From positions 310,001 through 374,000 of the forward strand of contig NZ_JAPEMB010000001.1 of the NCBI RefSeq assembly GCF_026343125.1: DNA of 64,000 bases, read 5' to 3'. Positions 11,122 to 20,032 of this stretch are shown piece after piece. Below the pieces are notes generated by a model, which was not told the DNA's origin, made no database searches, and saw only the letters and a program-made list of their open reading frames with translations. Both the position numbers and the translations under genes were made by a program. The DNA is from Streptomyces sp. NBC_00094. Its GTDB lineage: Bacteria > Actinomycetota > Actinomycetes > Streptomycetales > Streptomycetaceae. Position 1 is the first letter of the stretch. Each line of letters begins with the position of its first letter.

Positions 11122-12181
11122 GGGGGTCCCCTTCCAGGACGGCGACCAGGTTCTGCTGGAGGCAGGGCCCGGAGGTGGCGTGGGCGAGGGCGCGGTCGGA
11201 GGCGCCCCGGTGGATGCGGGCGGCGGCCTCGCCGAGGCGGACGAGTCCGGCGGCCATGACGGGGTTGGCGGCGAGCGCGCCGCCGGAGGGGTTGATCCGG
11301 ACGGAGTCGTCGAGGCCGAGCGCCCTGGTGAGGACGACCTCCTGGGAGGTGAAGGGCGCGTGGAGTTCGGCGGTGTCGACGGGCCGCTCGAAGGCCCCGG
11401 CGCGCTCGGCGGCGAGGCGGGTGGAGGGCGAGTCCGTGAGGTCGCGTACGCCGAGGGAGTGGGCCTCGATGCGGTGGTCCATGCCCCGGATCCAGGCGGG
11501 CCGCGCGCAGAGTTCGCGGGCCCGGTCTCCGGCGGCGAGGATCACGGCGGCGACGCCGTCGCCGACGGGCGGGCAGTCGCCGGTGCGGAGGGGCTGGACG
11601 ACGTACTCGCCCTGGGGGCGGGCGCCGGGCAGTTGGGCGTGCGGGTTCGCGGCGGCGTCCGCGCGGCTCCGGCCGGCGATGGCGGCGAGGGCGGGTTCGT
11701 CGGTGTGGCCCGCGTCGACGAGGGCCTGGGCCTGGAGCGCCGCGAGGGCGACGGAGTCGGGCCAGAGCGGGGCGAGGTAGTAGGGGTCGAGCTGGCGGCT
11801 GAGGACGTCCCGTACGGAGCCGGGCGAGGACTTTCCGTAGGCGTAGACGAGGGCCGTGTCGGCCTCCCCGGTCAGGAGCTTCACCCAGGCCTCGTACAGG
11901 GCCCAGGCGCCGTCGGCCTCGACGTGGGACTCGGAGATCGGCGGCCAGGCGCCGACGCCGTCGAGGGCCATGGTGAAGGAGAAGGCGCGTCCGGCCAGGT
12001 AGTCCGACGAGCCCGAGCAGGTGAAGCCGATGTCGGAGGTCTTGAGCCCGGTCTGCCGGAGCACCTCGTGGAGGACGGGCATCACCATCTCCACCTCGGA
12101 GAGCTCGTCGGTGCGCCGACGGTGGTCGCTCTGTGCGAAGGCGACGATCGCCACGTCTCGTGCCGGCCGGTGCGGCGTCAC
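11114..12181 (-). CDS. Second thiolase-fold lipid-transfer-like protein, lacks canonical Cys and His
   Basis: 355 residues from GTG at 12181; its start overlaps the stop of the DUF35 gene (GTGA), which indicates translational coupling. The thiolase fold is seen in VAIVAFAQSDH, SESHVEADGAWALYEAW (about 84-100) and NPSGGALAANPVMAAG (297-312). No Cys stands at the nucleophile position, and GHP is replaced by ANP. It is diverged from the neighbouring thiolase-like protein, so the two probably form a heteromer rather than being a recent duplication. An acyl-CoA or sterol side-chain substrate is an inference from context. Confidence 0.85.
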   Translation of the reverse strand: MTPHRPARDVAIVAFAQSDHRRRTDELSEVEMVMPVLHEVLRQTGLKTSDIGFTCSGSSDYLAGRAFSFTMALDGVGAWPPISESHVEADGAWALYEAWVKLLTGEADTALVYAYGKSSPGSVRDVLSRQLDPYYLAPLWPDSVALAALQAQALVDAGHTDEPALAAIAGRSRADAAANPHAQLPGARPQGEYVVQPLRTGDCPPVGDGVAAVILAAGDRARELCARPAWIRGMDHRIEAHSLGVRDLTDSPSTRLAAERAGAFERPVDTAELHAPFTSQEVVLTRALGLDDSVRINPSGGALAANPVMAAGLVRLGEAAARIHRGASDRALAHATSGPCLQQNLVAVLEGDPRA

Positions 12182-13146
12182 AGCATCTCCTTGTAGGTGT
12201 CGTACTCGGCGTCGGGTTCGCCGGTGGGCCGGTAGTGGTCGGGATAGCGGCCGTCCTCGCTCCACACGGGTTCGACGCGCAGGCCCATGCGGACCTGGTC
12301 GTAGGGGATGCCGGCGATGCGGCCGTGGAGGGCGAGCCCGGCGCCGTCGAGGGCGATGTGGGCGTAGACGTACGGGACCTCGATGGCGAGGTTCTTCGCC
12401 TTGATGTTGACGATGCAGTAGGTGGTGACGGTGCCGCGGGGGCCGACCTCGACCTGGTCGGTGGTGGCGATCCCGCAGGTGGGGCAGGCGCCGCGGGGCG
12501 GCACGTACACCTTGGCGCAGGAGGGGCAGCGTTCGCCGACGGTGCGGCGCTCGGAGAGCGCGTGGAGGTAGCGGGTCTGGGCGCGGCCGGGGCTGTAGGT
12601 GTAGTCGAGGCGGGCGGGGGCGACGATGCCGGTGACGGGGTCGGTGAACCGCCCGTCGTGGAGCTGTGGTTCCGCTGCCGGGGCGTCGCTCTCGTACGGC
12701 TCGAAGCAGGCGATGTCGGTGATGGCGCCGGAGCGTTCGGCGGCCCAGCGGATCCGGACCCGCAGGCCCGTACGGACGGCCTCGGGTCCGGGGGCGTCCA
12801 GGGCGTGGAGGAGGGCGGTGTCGGCGCCGTCGAGGCGGACGAGGACCCAGGCGAAGGGGGTCGCGAGCGGCTGTCCCGTGCGGGGTTCGGGGTTCCAGGC
12901 CCAGGTGGTGACCGTGCCGGTGGCGCCGACCTCGACGAGCTCGCGGAGTTCGGCGGCGGTGGCGGGGTCGTACTCGACGGGCGGGACGAGCACGTCGCCC
13001 GCCTCGGTACGGACGCCGAGCACGGTCCGCTCGCGCAGTCCGGTCAGGAAGGCGGACTGGACGGGGCCGAGGGAGCGGGTGAAGGGGAACTCCACGACGA
13101 GGGGCGCGCGGAGGATCTCCGGCGGGGAGGCGGGGGTTGGTGTCAT
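12178..13146 (-). CDS. Tandem DUF35 (OB-fold/zinc-ribbon) acyl-CoA-binding protein
   Basis: 322 residues with two DUF35 units. The first (about 15-150) keeps the OB-fold part (GATGTVTTWAWNPEP) but has lost the zinc ribbon. The second (about 165-322) has the full four-cysteine ribbon, Cys207, 210, 221 and 224 (CPSCAKVYVPPRGACPTC), followed by the OB-fold (VGPRGTVTTYCIVNIKAK). DUF35 proteins bind CoA and partner thiolase-fold enzymes. Two units here match the two thiolase-fold genes immediately downstream, suggesting one complex. The start is ATG at 13146. Confidence 0.88.
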   Translation of the reverse strand: MTPTPASPPEILRAPLVVEFPFTRSLGPVQSAFLTGLRERTVLGVRTEAGDVLVPPVEYDPATAAELRELVEVGATGTVTTWAWNPEPRTGQPLATPFAWVLVRLDGADTALLHALDAPGPEAVRTGLRVRIRWAAERSGAITDIACFEPYESDAPAAEPQLHDGRFTDPVTGIVAPARLDYTYSPGRAQTRYLHALSERRTVGERCPSCAKVYVPPRGACPTCGIATTDQVEVGPRGTVTTYCIVNIKAKNLAIEVPYVYAHIALDGAGLALHGRIAGIPYDQVRMGLRVEPVWSEDGRYPDHYRPTGEPDAEYDTYKEML

Positions 13147-13197
13147 GGGGCGGGCTCCTTGGTTGGGGGTGGTGGCGTCGGGTGCGGCCCGGAGAGG

Positions 13198-13998
13198 TCA
13201 CTCCCGCCGATAGACCGGCGATCGCTTCTCCGCGAACGCCCTCGCCCCCTCCTTCGCGTCCGCCGTGTCGAAGATCGGCCACCCCCGCTTCAGCTCGGCG
13301 GCCAGCCCCTCCGTCTCGGTCATCTCCGCCGTCTCGTACACGGACGCCTTGACGGCCTCGACGGCCAACGGACCGCAGGCGTTGATCCGTTCGGCGATGT
13401 CCAGGGCCGCGTCCAGGGCGGTGCCGTCGGGGACCACGCGTCCGACGAGTCCGATGCGGGCGGCCTCCTCCGCGCTGTACGGGCGGCCGGTGAGGAGCAT
13501 CTCCAGGGCGTGGGTGCGGGCGATCTGGCGGGGCAGGCGGACGGTGGAGCCGCCGATGGGGAAGAGGCCCCGCCGGACCTCGAAGAGACCGAAGGTGGCC
13601 GAGGCGCCGGCGACCCGGATGTCGGTGCCCTGGAGGATCTCGGTGCCGCCGGCCACGCAGTACCCCTCGACGGCGGCGATGACGGGTTTACGGGGGCGGT
13701 GGTGGCGGAGCATCGCCTTCCAGTGCAGGTCGGGGTCGTCCTTCAGACGGTCCCGGTACTGCTCGCCCTCCATGCCCTTGCCGGCCAGCGCCTTGAGGTC
13801 CATGCCGGCGCAGAAGGCCCCGCCCGCTCCGGTGAGGACGACCGAGCGGATGCCGTCGTCGGCGTCGGCCTCCAGCCAGCCGTCGTAGAGGCCGACGAGC
13901 ATCGGCAGCGAGAGGGCGTTCTTGGCCTCGGGCCGGTTCAAGGTGAGTACGAGCGTGGCGCCTTCGCGCCGCACGCCGAGGTGTTCGGTGCCACCCAT
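13198..13998 (-). CDS. Enoyl-CoA hydratase/isomerase (crotonase) family protein
   Basis: 266 residues, the normal family length. LTLNRPEAKNALS opens the crotonase core; the oxyanion-hole segments are GAGGAFCAGMDLKA (about 57-70) and KPVIAAVEGYCVAGGTEI (104-121). It should act on an enoyl- or acyl-CoA. It is the first gene of the minus-strand operon with DUF35 and the two thiolase-fold genes, and is divergent from the acyl-CoA ligase. Its promoter must lie in 13999-14181, which holds an operator-like dyad. Confidence 0.88.
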   Translation of the reverse strand: MGGTEHLGVRREGATLVLTLNRPEAKNALSLPMLVGLYDGWLEADADDGIRSVVLTGAGGAFCAGMDLKALAGKGMEGEQYRDRLKDDPDLHWKAMLRHHRPRKPVIAAVEGYCVAGGTEILQGTDIRVAGASATFGLFEVRRGLFPIGGSTVRLPRQIARTHALEMLLTGRPYSAEEAARIGLVGRVVPDGTALDAALDIAERINACGPLAVEAVKASVYETAEMTETEGLAAELKRGWPIFDTADAKEGARAFAEKRSPVYRRE

Positions 13999-14018
13999 GG
14001 GGTCTCCCGTCTCCAGTT

Positions 14019-14034
14019 CTGGAACAGGTTGCAG
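14019..14034. promoter_or_regulatory. Imperfect dyad CTGGAAC-AG-GTTGCAG upstream of crotonase gene
   Basis: Seven-base arms with one mismatch around an AACnnGTT core, 21 bases upstream of the crotonase start. The core resembles operators of KstR-type TetR repressors of lipid catabolism. Assignment is only by resemblance. Confidence 0.35.
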
Positions 14035-14060
14035 GAGTGGGGGGTCCAGTTCAATAGTTT

Positions 14061-14077
14061 TCTGACACTCAGTCAGA
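14061..14077. promoter_or_regulatory. Operator-like dyad TCTGAC-N5-GTCAGA between divergent acyl-CoA genes
   Basis: A perfect 6-bp dyad spaced by 5, centred in the divergent crotonase/ligase promoter region. The same site with the same flanks (TTTTCTGA...GTCAGATTCTT) is found at 58606-58622 before the nitronate monooxygenase operon, so it is probably a repressor site for a small lipid-degradation regulon. Confidence 0.65.
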
Positions 14078-14181
14078 TTCTTGTGCGCGCCCCCTTCCCC
14101 CTGTCGCCGGTCGGCGCTCTAATGACCGCCGAGTCAGTGCGCACCCGTACGAGTCAGCGCGAACCGGGGTCAGGAGGAACG

Positions 14182-15843
14182 GTGGAGTACAACCTTGCCG
14201 ACCTGTTCGAATCGGTGGTCGACGTGGTCCCGGACCGCGAGGCTCTGGTGTACGTCGATCACCCGGGCACGGGTGAGGAACGCCGCCTCACCTACGCCGA
14301 ACTCGACGCCGCCGCCAACGGGCTCGCCCACCACCTCATCGACGCGGGCATCCGCCCCAGTGAGCACCTCGGCCTGCACCTGTACAACGGCGTCGAGTAC
14401 CTGCAGACCGTCCTCGCCTGCCTGAAGGCGAGGATCGTGCCGGTGAACGTGAACTACCGGTACGTGGAGGAGGAACTCGTCTACCTCTACCGGGACGCCG
14501 ACCTCGCCGCGCTCGTCTTCGACGCCGAGTTCACGGAGCGGGTCGCGGCGGCGCTGCCGCAGACGGAGAAGCTGCGGCACCTCGTGCGGGTGGGGACCCC
14601 GCCCGAGGGAGCGCCGGCTCTCGACTGCGTACCGTTCGCCGAGGCGGAGGCAGCCGGCTCGGCGGAGCGCGGCTTCGGCCCGCGCTCCGGGGACGACCTC
14701 TTCATCATCTACACCGGCGGTACGACCGGGATGCCGAAGGGCGTCCTGTGGCGTCAGGAGGACCTGTTCTTCGCGGGGCTCTTCGGAGGCGACCCCTCGG
14801 GTGAGCCCGTGAAGCGCCCGGAGGAGCTGGCGGAGCGGGTCGCGGCCGGCGGCGCCGGCATCACCTTCTTCCCCGCGCCGCCGCTGATGCACGGCACCTC
14901 GACGCTGACGGCGTTCATCGCCTTCGACTACGGCCAGCGGGTGGTCCTGCACCGCAAGTACGTGCCGGAGGAGGTCCTGCGCACCCTGGAGAAGGAGAAG
15001 GTCTCCAGCATCTCCCTGGTGGGCGACGCGATGCTGCGGCCGCTCGTCGACGCGCTGCGCGGCCCCCTCAAGGGTACGGACCTGTCGGCGCTGTTCAGCC
15101 TCTCGTCCTCCGGGGCGATCATGTCGGAGACCGTGCGGGCCCAGCTCCAGGAGCTCATGCCGAACGTCCTTCTGCTCAACAACTTCGGTTCCACGGAGTC
15201 CGGTTCCAACGGCCGCGCCACGGACGACTCCGGGCCCGCCAAGGGCTTCCGGCTGCACGTCAACGAACGCACGCAGGTGGTCGACCCGGTGACCCACGAG
15301 ATCGTCGCGGCGGGCGAGATCGGCCGCCTGGCCCAGCGCGGCCACGTGCCGCTGGGCTACTACAACGACCCGGCCAAGACCGCCGAGACCTTCTTCGAGA
15401 GGGACGGCGTGCGGTGGGTGCTCCTCGGCGACATGGCGACCGTCGACGAGCAGGGGGTCGTCACCGTCCTCGGGCGCGGCTCGCAGTGCATCAACACGGG
15501 CGGCGAGAAGGTCTACCCGGAGGAGGTGGAGCAAGCCCTGAAGTCCCACCCCGACGTGTACGACGCCCTGGTCGCCGGCGTCCCCGACGCCCGCTGGGGC
15601 AACCACGTCGCCGCGGTCGTCCAGCTCCGCCCCGACGCCCCGCCACTCGATCTGGAGGCCGTGCAGAGCCACTGCCGTCCGCGCCTCGCCGGATACAAGG
15701 TGCCCCGCCAGCTGGTCCTCACCGACCGCATCCAGCGCTCCCCCAGCGGCAAGGCGGACTACCGCTGGGCCCGCTCGGTCGCCGTGGAGGCGGACGCGGG
15801 AGCGCCCGTCGTCCCGGGCCGGGGCGCCGGGGACCGCGGCTGA
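14182..15843 (+). CDS. Acyl-CoA synthetase (AMP-binding, fatty-acid CoA ligase family)
   Basis: 553 residues. GTG at 14182 is preceded by AGGAGG at 14172-14177. The ATP-binding P-loop YTGGTTGMPKG, the adenylate motif NNFGSTESG and the late GRGSQCINTGGEKVYPEE hinge, followed by the conserved lysine near the end (SPSGKADYRW), identify the adenylating family. It activates a carboxylic acid to an acyl-CoA, supplying the divergent crotonase, DUF35 and thiolase-fold operon. Family relatives include FadD3- and FadD19-like ligases of steroid catabolism, but chain length cannot be judged here. Confidence 0.9.
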   Translation: MEYNLADLFESVVDVVPDREALVYVDHPGTGEERRLTYAELDAAANGLAHHLIDAGIRPSEHLGLHLYNGVEYLQTVLACLKARIVPVNVNYRYVEEELVYLYRDADLAALVFDAEFTERVAAALPQTEKLRHLVRVGTPPEGAPALDCVPFAEAEAAGSAERGFGPRSGDDLFIIYTGGTTGMPKGVLWRQEDLFFAGLFGGDPSGEPVKRPEELAERVAAGGAGITFFPAPPLMHGTSTLTAFIAFDYGQRVVLHRKYVPEEVLRTLEKEKVSSISLVGDAMLRPLVDALRGPLKGTDLSALFSLSSSGAIMSETVRAQLQELMPNVLLLNNFGSTESGSNGRATDDSGPAKGFRLHVNERTQVVDPVTHEIVAAGEIGRLAQRGHVPLGYYNDPAKTAETFFERDGVRWVLLGDMATVDEQGVVTVLGRGSQCINTGGEKVYPEEVEQALKSHPDVYDALVAGVPDARWGNHVAAVVQLRPDAPPLDLEAVQSHCRPRLAGYKVPRQLVLTDRIQRSPSGKADYRWARSVAVEADAGAPVVPGRGAGDRG

Positions 15844-15888
15844 CGGCACCGGGCCGTCCGGTGTCCGCGACCGGTCGACCGTCCTGCC

Positions 15889-17121
15889 TCACAGCCGCAA
15901 GACGATCAAGGCGGTGTCGTCGGTGAGGCCGGCCGGGGGGATCAGATCGACCAGGAGGGCGTCGCCGAGCGCATCGGGGTCGGCGGCGCGGTGTCGGGTC
16001 AGCGAGGCGGCCAGGCGGGCGAGGCCGGTGTCGATGTCTTCTCCGCGGCGTTCGATGAGGCCGTCGGTGTACAGGACGAGAACGCAGCCGTCGGTGAACG
16101 CGGCCTGAGCCTGGGGCCTTGGGGCGTGCTCGGGACGTGCCCCGAGTGGAGGATCGGTGGCCTGGTCGAGGAAGACGACGGTGCCATCGGGGTGGCACAG
16201 CGCGGGCGGGACGTGGCCCGCGCTGCTGTAGGTGAGGATGCGGTCGTTCCAGTCGATGAAGACGGAGAAGGCCGTCGTGGACTCCGCTCCCTCGACGGAA
16301 CGGGCGTACAGACCGAGCACCTCGAGAGCCTGGGCGGGACCGGCGGCGACGCGAGAGGCGGCGGACAGGGCGCTGCGGAGCTGGCCCATGACGCCGGCGG
16401 CGCGCAGTCCGTGGCCGACGACGTCGCCGACGGCCACGGCCGTACGGCCCGCTTCGGGCATGTCGACGAGGTCGTACCAGTCGCCGCACACGTTCAGGGC
16501 GCCGACCGCCGGGCGATAGCGGACGGCGGCGCGGTGGTGGACGAGGGAGCGGGGCACGGGCAGCATCGCCTGCTGGAGGTGGAGAGCTACTTCGCGTTCG
16601 CGGGCGTGGGCTTTGCGCAGGCGTTCGTTGACTTCCTGGAGTTCCCGGCCGCGGGTGTAGAGCTCGGCCTCCAGGACTCGACCGTGGTCTCCTTCCGGAC
16701 GGCCTCCGCGGGCCTTGATGAGTTCGGTGACCTCCTCGACCCGGTGCAGCAGCAGTGCCACGGTGCCGTCCGGGGCGAGGACGGGGACGTTGACCGGGCT
16801 CCAGTACCGCTCCTGCCACACGCCCGGCCGATCGGGGTCCTCCACGTCGTAGCGCTGCAGGGCCATGGTGTCGCGCTCGCCGGTGGCCGCGACGCGCTGC
16901 AGAGAGGCGTACAGGTTGCGCATGCCGGTCGCGCCGGGGTCGAGGGGATTCTCGGGGAAGACGTCGAACAGATAGCGGCCGACCACCTGCTCACGGGTGC
17001 GGCCGGCCATGGACAGGAACGCCTCGTTGGCATCCGCGTACACCAGGTCGCCGGTCAGCAGCGCGACCGCGCCGGGCAGGGCGTGGAAGACCGCCTGGTA
17101 GTCGATGCCGGGTCCGTTCAC
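15889..17121 (-). CDS. PAS domain/SpoIIE-type serine phosphatase
   Basis: 410 residues from GTG at 17121 (VNGPGIDYQAVFHALPG); the much longer open frame upstream has no ribosome site and an atypical composition. A PAS domain spans about 5-125 (LVYADANEAFLSMAGRTREQ). A short coiled region (ELQEVNERLRKAHARERE) then leads into the PP2C/SpoIIE domain, with CGDWYDL, VAVGDVVGHG and TDDTALIVLRL carrying the metal-binding aspartates. Such proteins dephosphorylate anti-anti-sigma factors in response to a sensed signal. No sigma or anti-sigma gene is adjacent. Confidence 0.88.
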   Translation of the reverse strand: MNGPGIDYQAVFHALPGAVALLTGDLVYADANEAFLSMAGRTREQVVGRYLFDVFPENPLDPGATGMRNLYASLQRVAATGERDTMALQRYDVEDPDRPGVWQERYWSPVNVPVLAPDGTVALLLHRVEEVTELIKARGGRPEGDHGRVLEAELYTRGRELQEVNERLRKAHAREREVALHLQQAMLPVPRSLVHHRAAVRYRPAVGALNVCGDWYDLVDMPEAGRTAVAVGDVVGHGLRAAGVMGQLRSALSAASRVAAGPAQALEVLGLYARSVEGAESTTAFSVFIDWNDRILTYSSAGHVPPALCHPDGTVVFLDQATDPPLGARPEHAPRPQAQAAFTDGCVLVLYTDGLIERRGEDIDTGLARLAASLTRHRAADPDALGDALLVDLIPPAGLTDDTALIVLRL

Positions 17122-17452
17122 GTTTCCACCTGCCGCACGTCGGCGGCTCTTGTCGGCCACAGGTCCTCTCACGGTGGCACACGCGAACGTCGCGAGCTCG
17201 TTGTGATGCGTGGTTGTGGCCCGTTTGGCCCCTGCCCGGGACGTGGCCGCCTCCGCCCGCCCTGTGGCTGCCCGGGACACCGGACCGGCGGAAGACCTCA
17301 GGCGGTCGGTCGAGGCACGGACCGGCCCTGCGTCGGATGGTGGCTCGACCCATTGGCGGGCCAGGAATGGTGGGCCACGCAGCCGTGTCCGCCGGTCCGC
17401 AGGCGGCATAGCCTCCCGCCGGTCCCTGTCCATGAGCCTCGGAGGCACACCG
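17122..17452. other. Divergent promoter region between phosphatase and secreted esterase
   Basis: 331 bases that must hold both promoters. Near its right end is the GGAGG at 17441-17445. Open frames seen across it belong to GC-rich shadow translations, and no gene or strong dyad is obvious. Confidence 0.4.
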
Positions 17453-18901
17453 ATGCGTCGTCCCACCTTCCGTTCCTCGCCGCGCCTCTGGCGGCGGGGC
17501 GCGCCGGCGGCACTCGCCCTGGCCGCACTCACCCTCACCACCGCCCCGGCGACGGCGACGCCGTCCGTCCCCGGCGGACACTGCGCCCGCCTGTCCCACC
17601 TCCGCGTACCGGGCGCCGCACACCAACAGGCCGCCTGCCTCGACGAACTGACCACGGCCGGCACGGTCGCCTCCGGCCACACCGACCCGGCCGACTGGGC
17701 GGGGCTGACGCCGAAGGACCTGGCCGTCCCCAGCGGGGTCCCCGGCATCCAGATCGACGGCTACTTCCCCGATACCTCCACCACCAACACCAACCACGGC
17801 TGGAAGCACGACGCCCAGTTCGTCATCCGCATGCCCGACCGGTGGAACGGCGGCCTGGTGATCGCCGGCACCCCGGGCAACCGGGAGCAGTACGCCAACG
17901 ACCGGGCCATCGCCGACTGGGTGCTCGCCCGCGGCTACGCCTACGCGGCCACCGACAAGGGCAACACCGGGCTCGCGTTCCACCGGGACGGCGCGGCCCC
18001 GGGCGACGCCATCGCCGAGTGGAACGACCGGGTCACCCAGCTCACCCGTGCCGCCCGCGCCACGATCGCCCAGCGGTACCACCGCCCGCCGACTCGCACC
18101 CTGGTCACCGGCATCTCCAACGGCGGCTACCTGGTGCGTTGGCAGCTGGAGAACCATCCCGAGCTCTACGACGGCGGCGTCGACTGGGAGGGCACCCTCT
18201 GGCGGGCCGACGGCCCCACCTTGCTGGACTTCCTGCCCCGCACCCTGCGCGCCTACCCCGTGTACGCCACCGGCGGCGAGGGCGCCGCGCGGGCGCGGGA
18301 CGAGATGCACGCCGCCGGGTTCCCTGCCGAGTCGGAGTTCCTGTGGCCGTACCACCACAAGGTCTACTGGGACCTGACCCAGCGCATCTACCGCGAGGAG
18401 CTGGATCCGGGCTACGACGGGGCTGCCGAGGCGGGCACCCCGTACTGCGCCACGGGCGCCCCCGGCTGTGACGCCGACTACGACTACGCGGCCCGCCCCG
18501 ACGAGGTCCGGCGGGCCGTGGAGAAGATCGCGCTGACCGGACGCATCGGCAAGCCCCTCATGACCCTGCACGGCACGCTCGACGCCCTGCTGCCCATCAG
18601 CCGGGACTCCGACGTCTACGCCCGGATGGTGCGCGAGGCCGGCCGCGGCATGCTGCACCGGTACTACCGCATCGAGGGAGGAACCCACGCCGACTCGCTC
18701 GTCGACGCGTTCCCGGACCGGCTCCGGCCGCTCACGCCGTGCCACCGCACCGCCTTCACGGCCCTGGAGGGCTGGCTCACGGAGGGGTCCCGGCCGCCCG
18801 CCTCGGGCACCGTCGCCCTGCCGGTGGACCGGGACCCCGTGGCGTTGGCGAACACCTGCTCCCTGGATGCGGGGAAGGGGGCCGGCAGCAACCGGTCCTG
18901 A
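17453..18901 (+). CDS. Secreted alpha/beta hydrolase, tannase/feruloyl-esterase-like
   Basis: 482 residues. ATG at 17453 is chosen because GGAGG lies 7 bases upstream; it starts an export signal (RRGAPAALALAALTLTTAPATA). The nucleophile elbow is GISNGGYLVRWQLENHPELY with Ser222, in the G-x-S-x-G context of tannase and 3-hydroxybutyrate-oligomer hydrolase relatives. The late LHGTLDALLPISRDSD and GGTHADSL supply the acid and His. It probably cleaves esters outside the cell, and the substrate is open. Several cysteines (GTPYCATGAPGCD) suggest disulfides. Confidence 0.75.
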   Translation: MRRPTFRSSPRLWRRGAPAALALAALTLTTAPATATPSVPGGHCARLSHLRVPGAAHQQAACLDELTTAGTVASGHTDPADWAGLTPKDLAVPSGVPGIQIDGYFPDTSTTNTNHGWKHDAQFVIRMPDRWNGGLVIAGTPGNREQYANDRAIADWVLARGYAYAATDKGNTGLAFHRDGAAPGDAIAEWNDRVTQLTRAARATIAQRYHRPPTRTLVTGISNGGYLVRWQLENHPELYDGGVDWEGTLWRADGPTLLDFLPRTLRAYPVYATGGEGAARARDEMHAAGFPAESEFLWPYHHKVYWDLTQRIYREELDPGYDGAAEAGTPYCATGAPGCDADYDYAARPDEVRRAVEKIALTGRIGKPLMTLHGTLDALLPISRDSDVYARMVREAGRGMLHRYYRIEGGTHADSLVDAFPDRLRPLTPCHRTAFTALEGWLTEGSRPPASGTVALPVDRDPVALANTCSLDAGKGAGSNRS

Positions 18902-19117
18902 CGGTCGCCGGCAGCCGGTCCGATCGGCGCCGCCATCCGGTCCTGCCCCCGCCGACGTCTTCGACCGCGCTCCTCCTCGACGCCGTCCCTTCCGCCCGTG
19001 ACCGCGGCTGCCACCGCGGCCTCGGTCATGATCGGAGCCGCCCGGCGCGGCCGGCACCTCCACGCGTCGCGCCCGTGTGGTTTCACCGGTCGAGGGACAG
19101 GACCGGAGGGTGCCGTC
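18902..19117. other. Gap between convergent genes
   Basis: 216 bases between the esterase stop and the stop of the minus-strand membrane protein. No gene and no long perfect hairpin is visible. Confidence 0.4.
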
Positions 19118-20032
19118 TCACGCACCCTTGCGTAGGCGGCGGGTGATGCGGTCGCCGGATTCCGGGAAGAACTCGTCCGGGGTGTCCGCGGTCAGCCTGG
19201 CGGCCAGCTCACCGCAGTGCAGGTCCACGACGGCTTCGACGAGTTCGGCCAGGGCGTCCATCCCCGCGCGACCACGACGCAGGGCCACCAGTGCGATGCC
19301 GGCCGCGACCGGCGCCGCCGGCCACCACCAGAGGGCGAGCACGGCATAGGGAACGGTCCACGCCGCCAGCCCGGCCGCGCCCGCGTAGGCGGCGCGGGCC
19401 GCACGCAGTTCCGCACGCGTCTCCTCGGGGACGATCAGCCACAGTCTGGGCCAGGCCGAGTCCAGGTCCAGTCCGTAGGCGGCGTGCACGCGCAGGTCGG
19501 CCGCACGGATCCGGTCCGCCGTCCACACCGGCCGGTCGGGACGTACCAGGCAGATCCGGTTGCGTACGGCGTTCAGCCGGGCGGTGTCGGGGATGTCGGC
19601 AGCGACCGCGCCGTCCGTGTCCAGACGTCGGATCTTCGCGCGCAGCGCCTCGGCATGCGCCTCGTCCGCCCTCTGCCAGCGGGCCAGGCGGCGGGCTGTC
19701 AGCCGTCGCCCGAGCGGCTGCAGCGGACGGGGCCACTGTCCGTACCAGAGTGTTTCGACCGCCCCCGCGACCCCGCTCACCAGCAAGGCCACGCCGGCGG
19801 CCGCCAGGACGACCGAGGCGGCCAGCAGCAGGACGGCTCCCGGGGAGCGGGTGGCGGGGCGAGCGGCCGCCGCGTCGAGCTCCCGCACCAGCATGGCCGC
19901 GTCGAGGGCGTGGCCGTGGCCGAGCAGCATCGCGGCCGCGGTGAGCCCGAGGAACAGCATCCCGGACGGGATGAGCAGGGTGAGCCAGCGTGCGGCGAGG
20001 CCCTTGCCTATCTCGGCGAGGAAGAGGCTCAC
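19118..20032 (-). CDS. Membrane protein of the CHAT-protease island, function unknown
   Basis: 304 residues from GTG at 20032, overlapping the stop of the small upstream gene by four bases (GTGA), so the two are translationally coupled. Hydrophobic segments are near 17-38 (LTLLIPSGMLFLGLTAAAML), 65-92 (two stretches around VVLAAAGVALLVSGVAG) and 220-250 (VPYAVLALWWWPAAPVAAGI). A charged helical region between about 105 and 210 would be cytoplasmic. I recognise no family. With the divergent CHAT-TPR protease and the small Cys protein it may form a three-part system in which this is the membrane-acting component; that is inference from context only. Confidence 0.75.
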   Translation of the reverse strand: MSLFLAEIGKGLAARWLTLLIPSGMLFLGLTAAAMLLGHGHALDAAMLVRELDAAAARPATRSPGAVLLLAASVVLAAAGVALLVSGVAGAVETLWYGQWPRPLQPLGRRLTARRLARWQRADEAHAEALRAKIRRLDTDGAVAADIPDTARLNAVRNRICLVRPDRPVWTADRIRAADLRVHAAYGLDLDSAWPRLWLIVPEETRAELRAARAAYAGAAGLAAWTVPYAVLALWWWPAAPVAAGIALVALRRGRAGMDALAELVEAVVDLHCGELAARLTADTPDEFFPESGDRITRRLRKGA

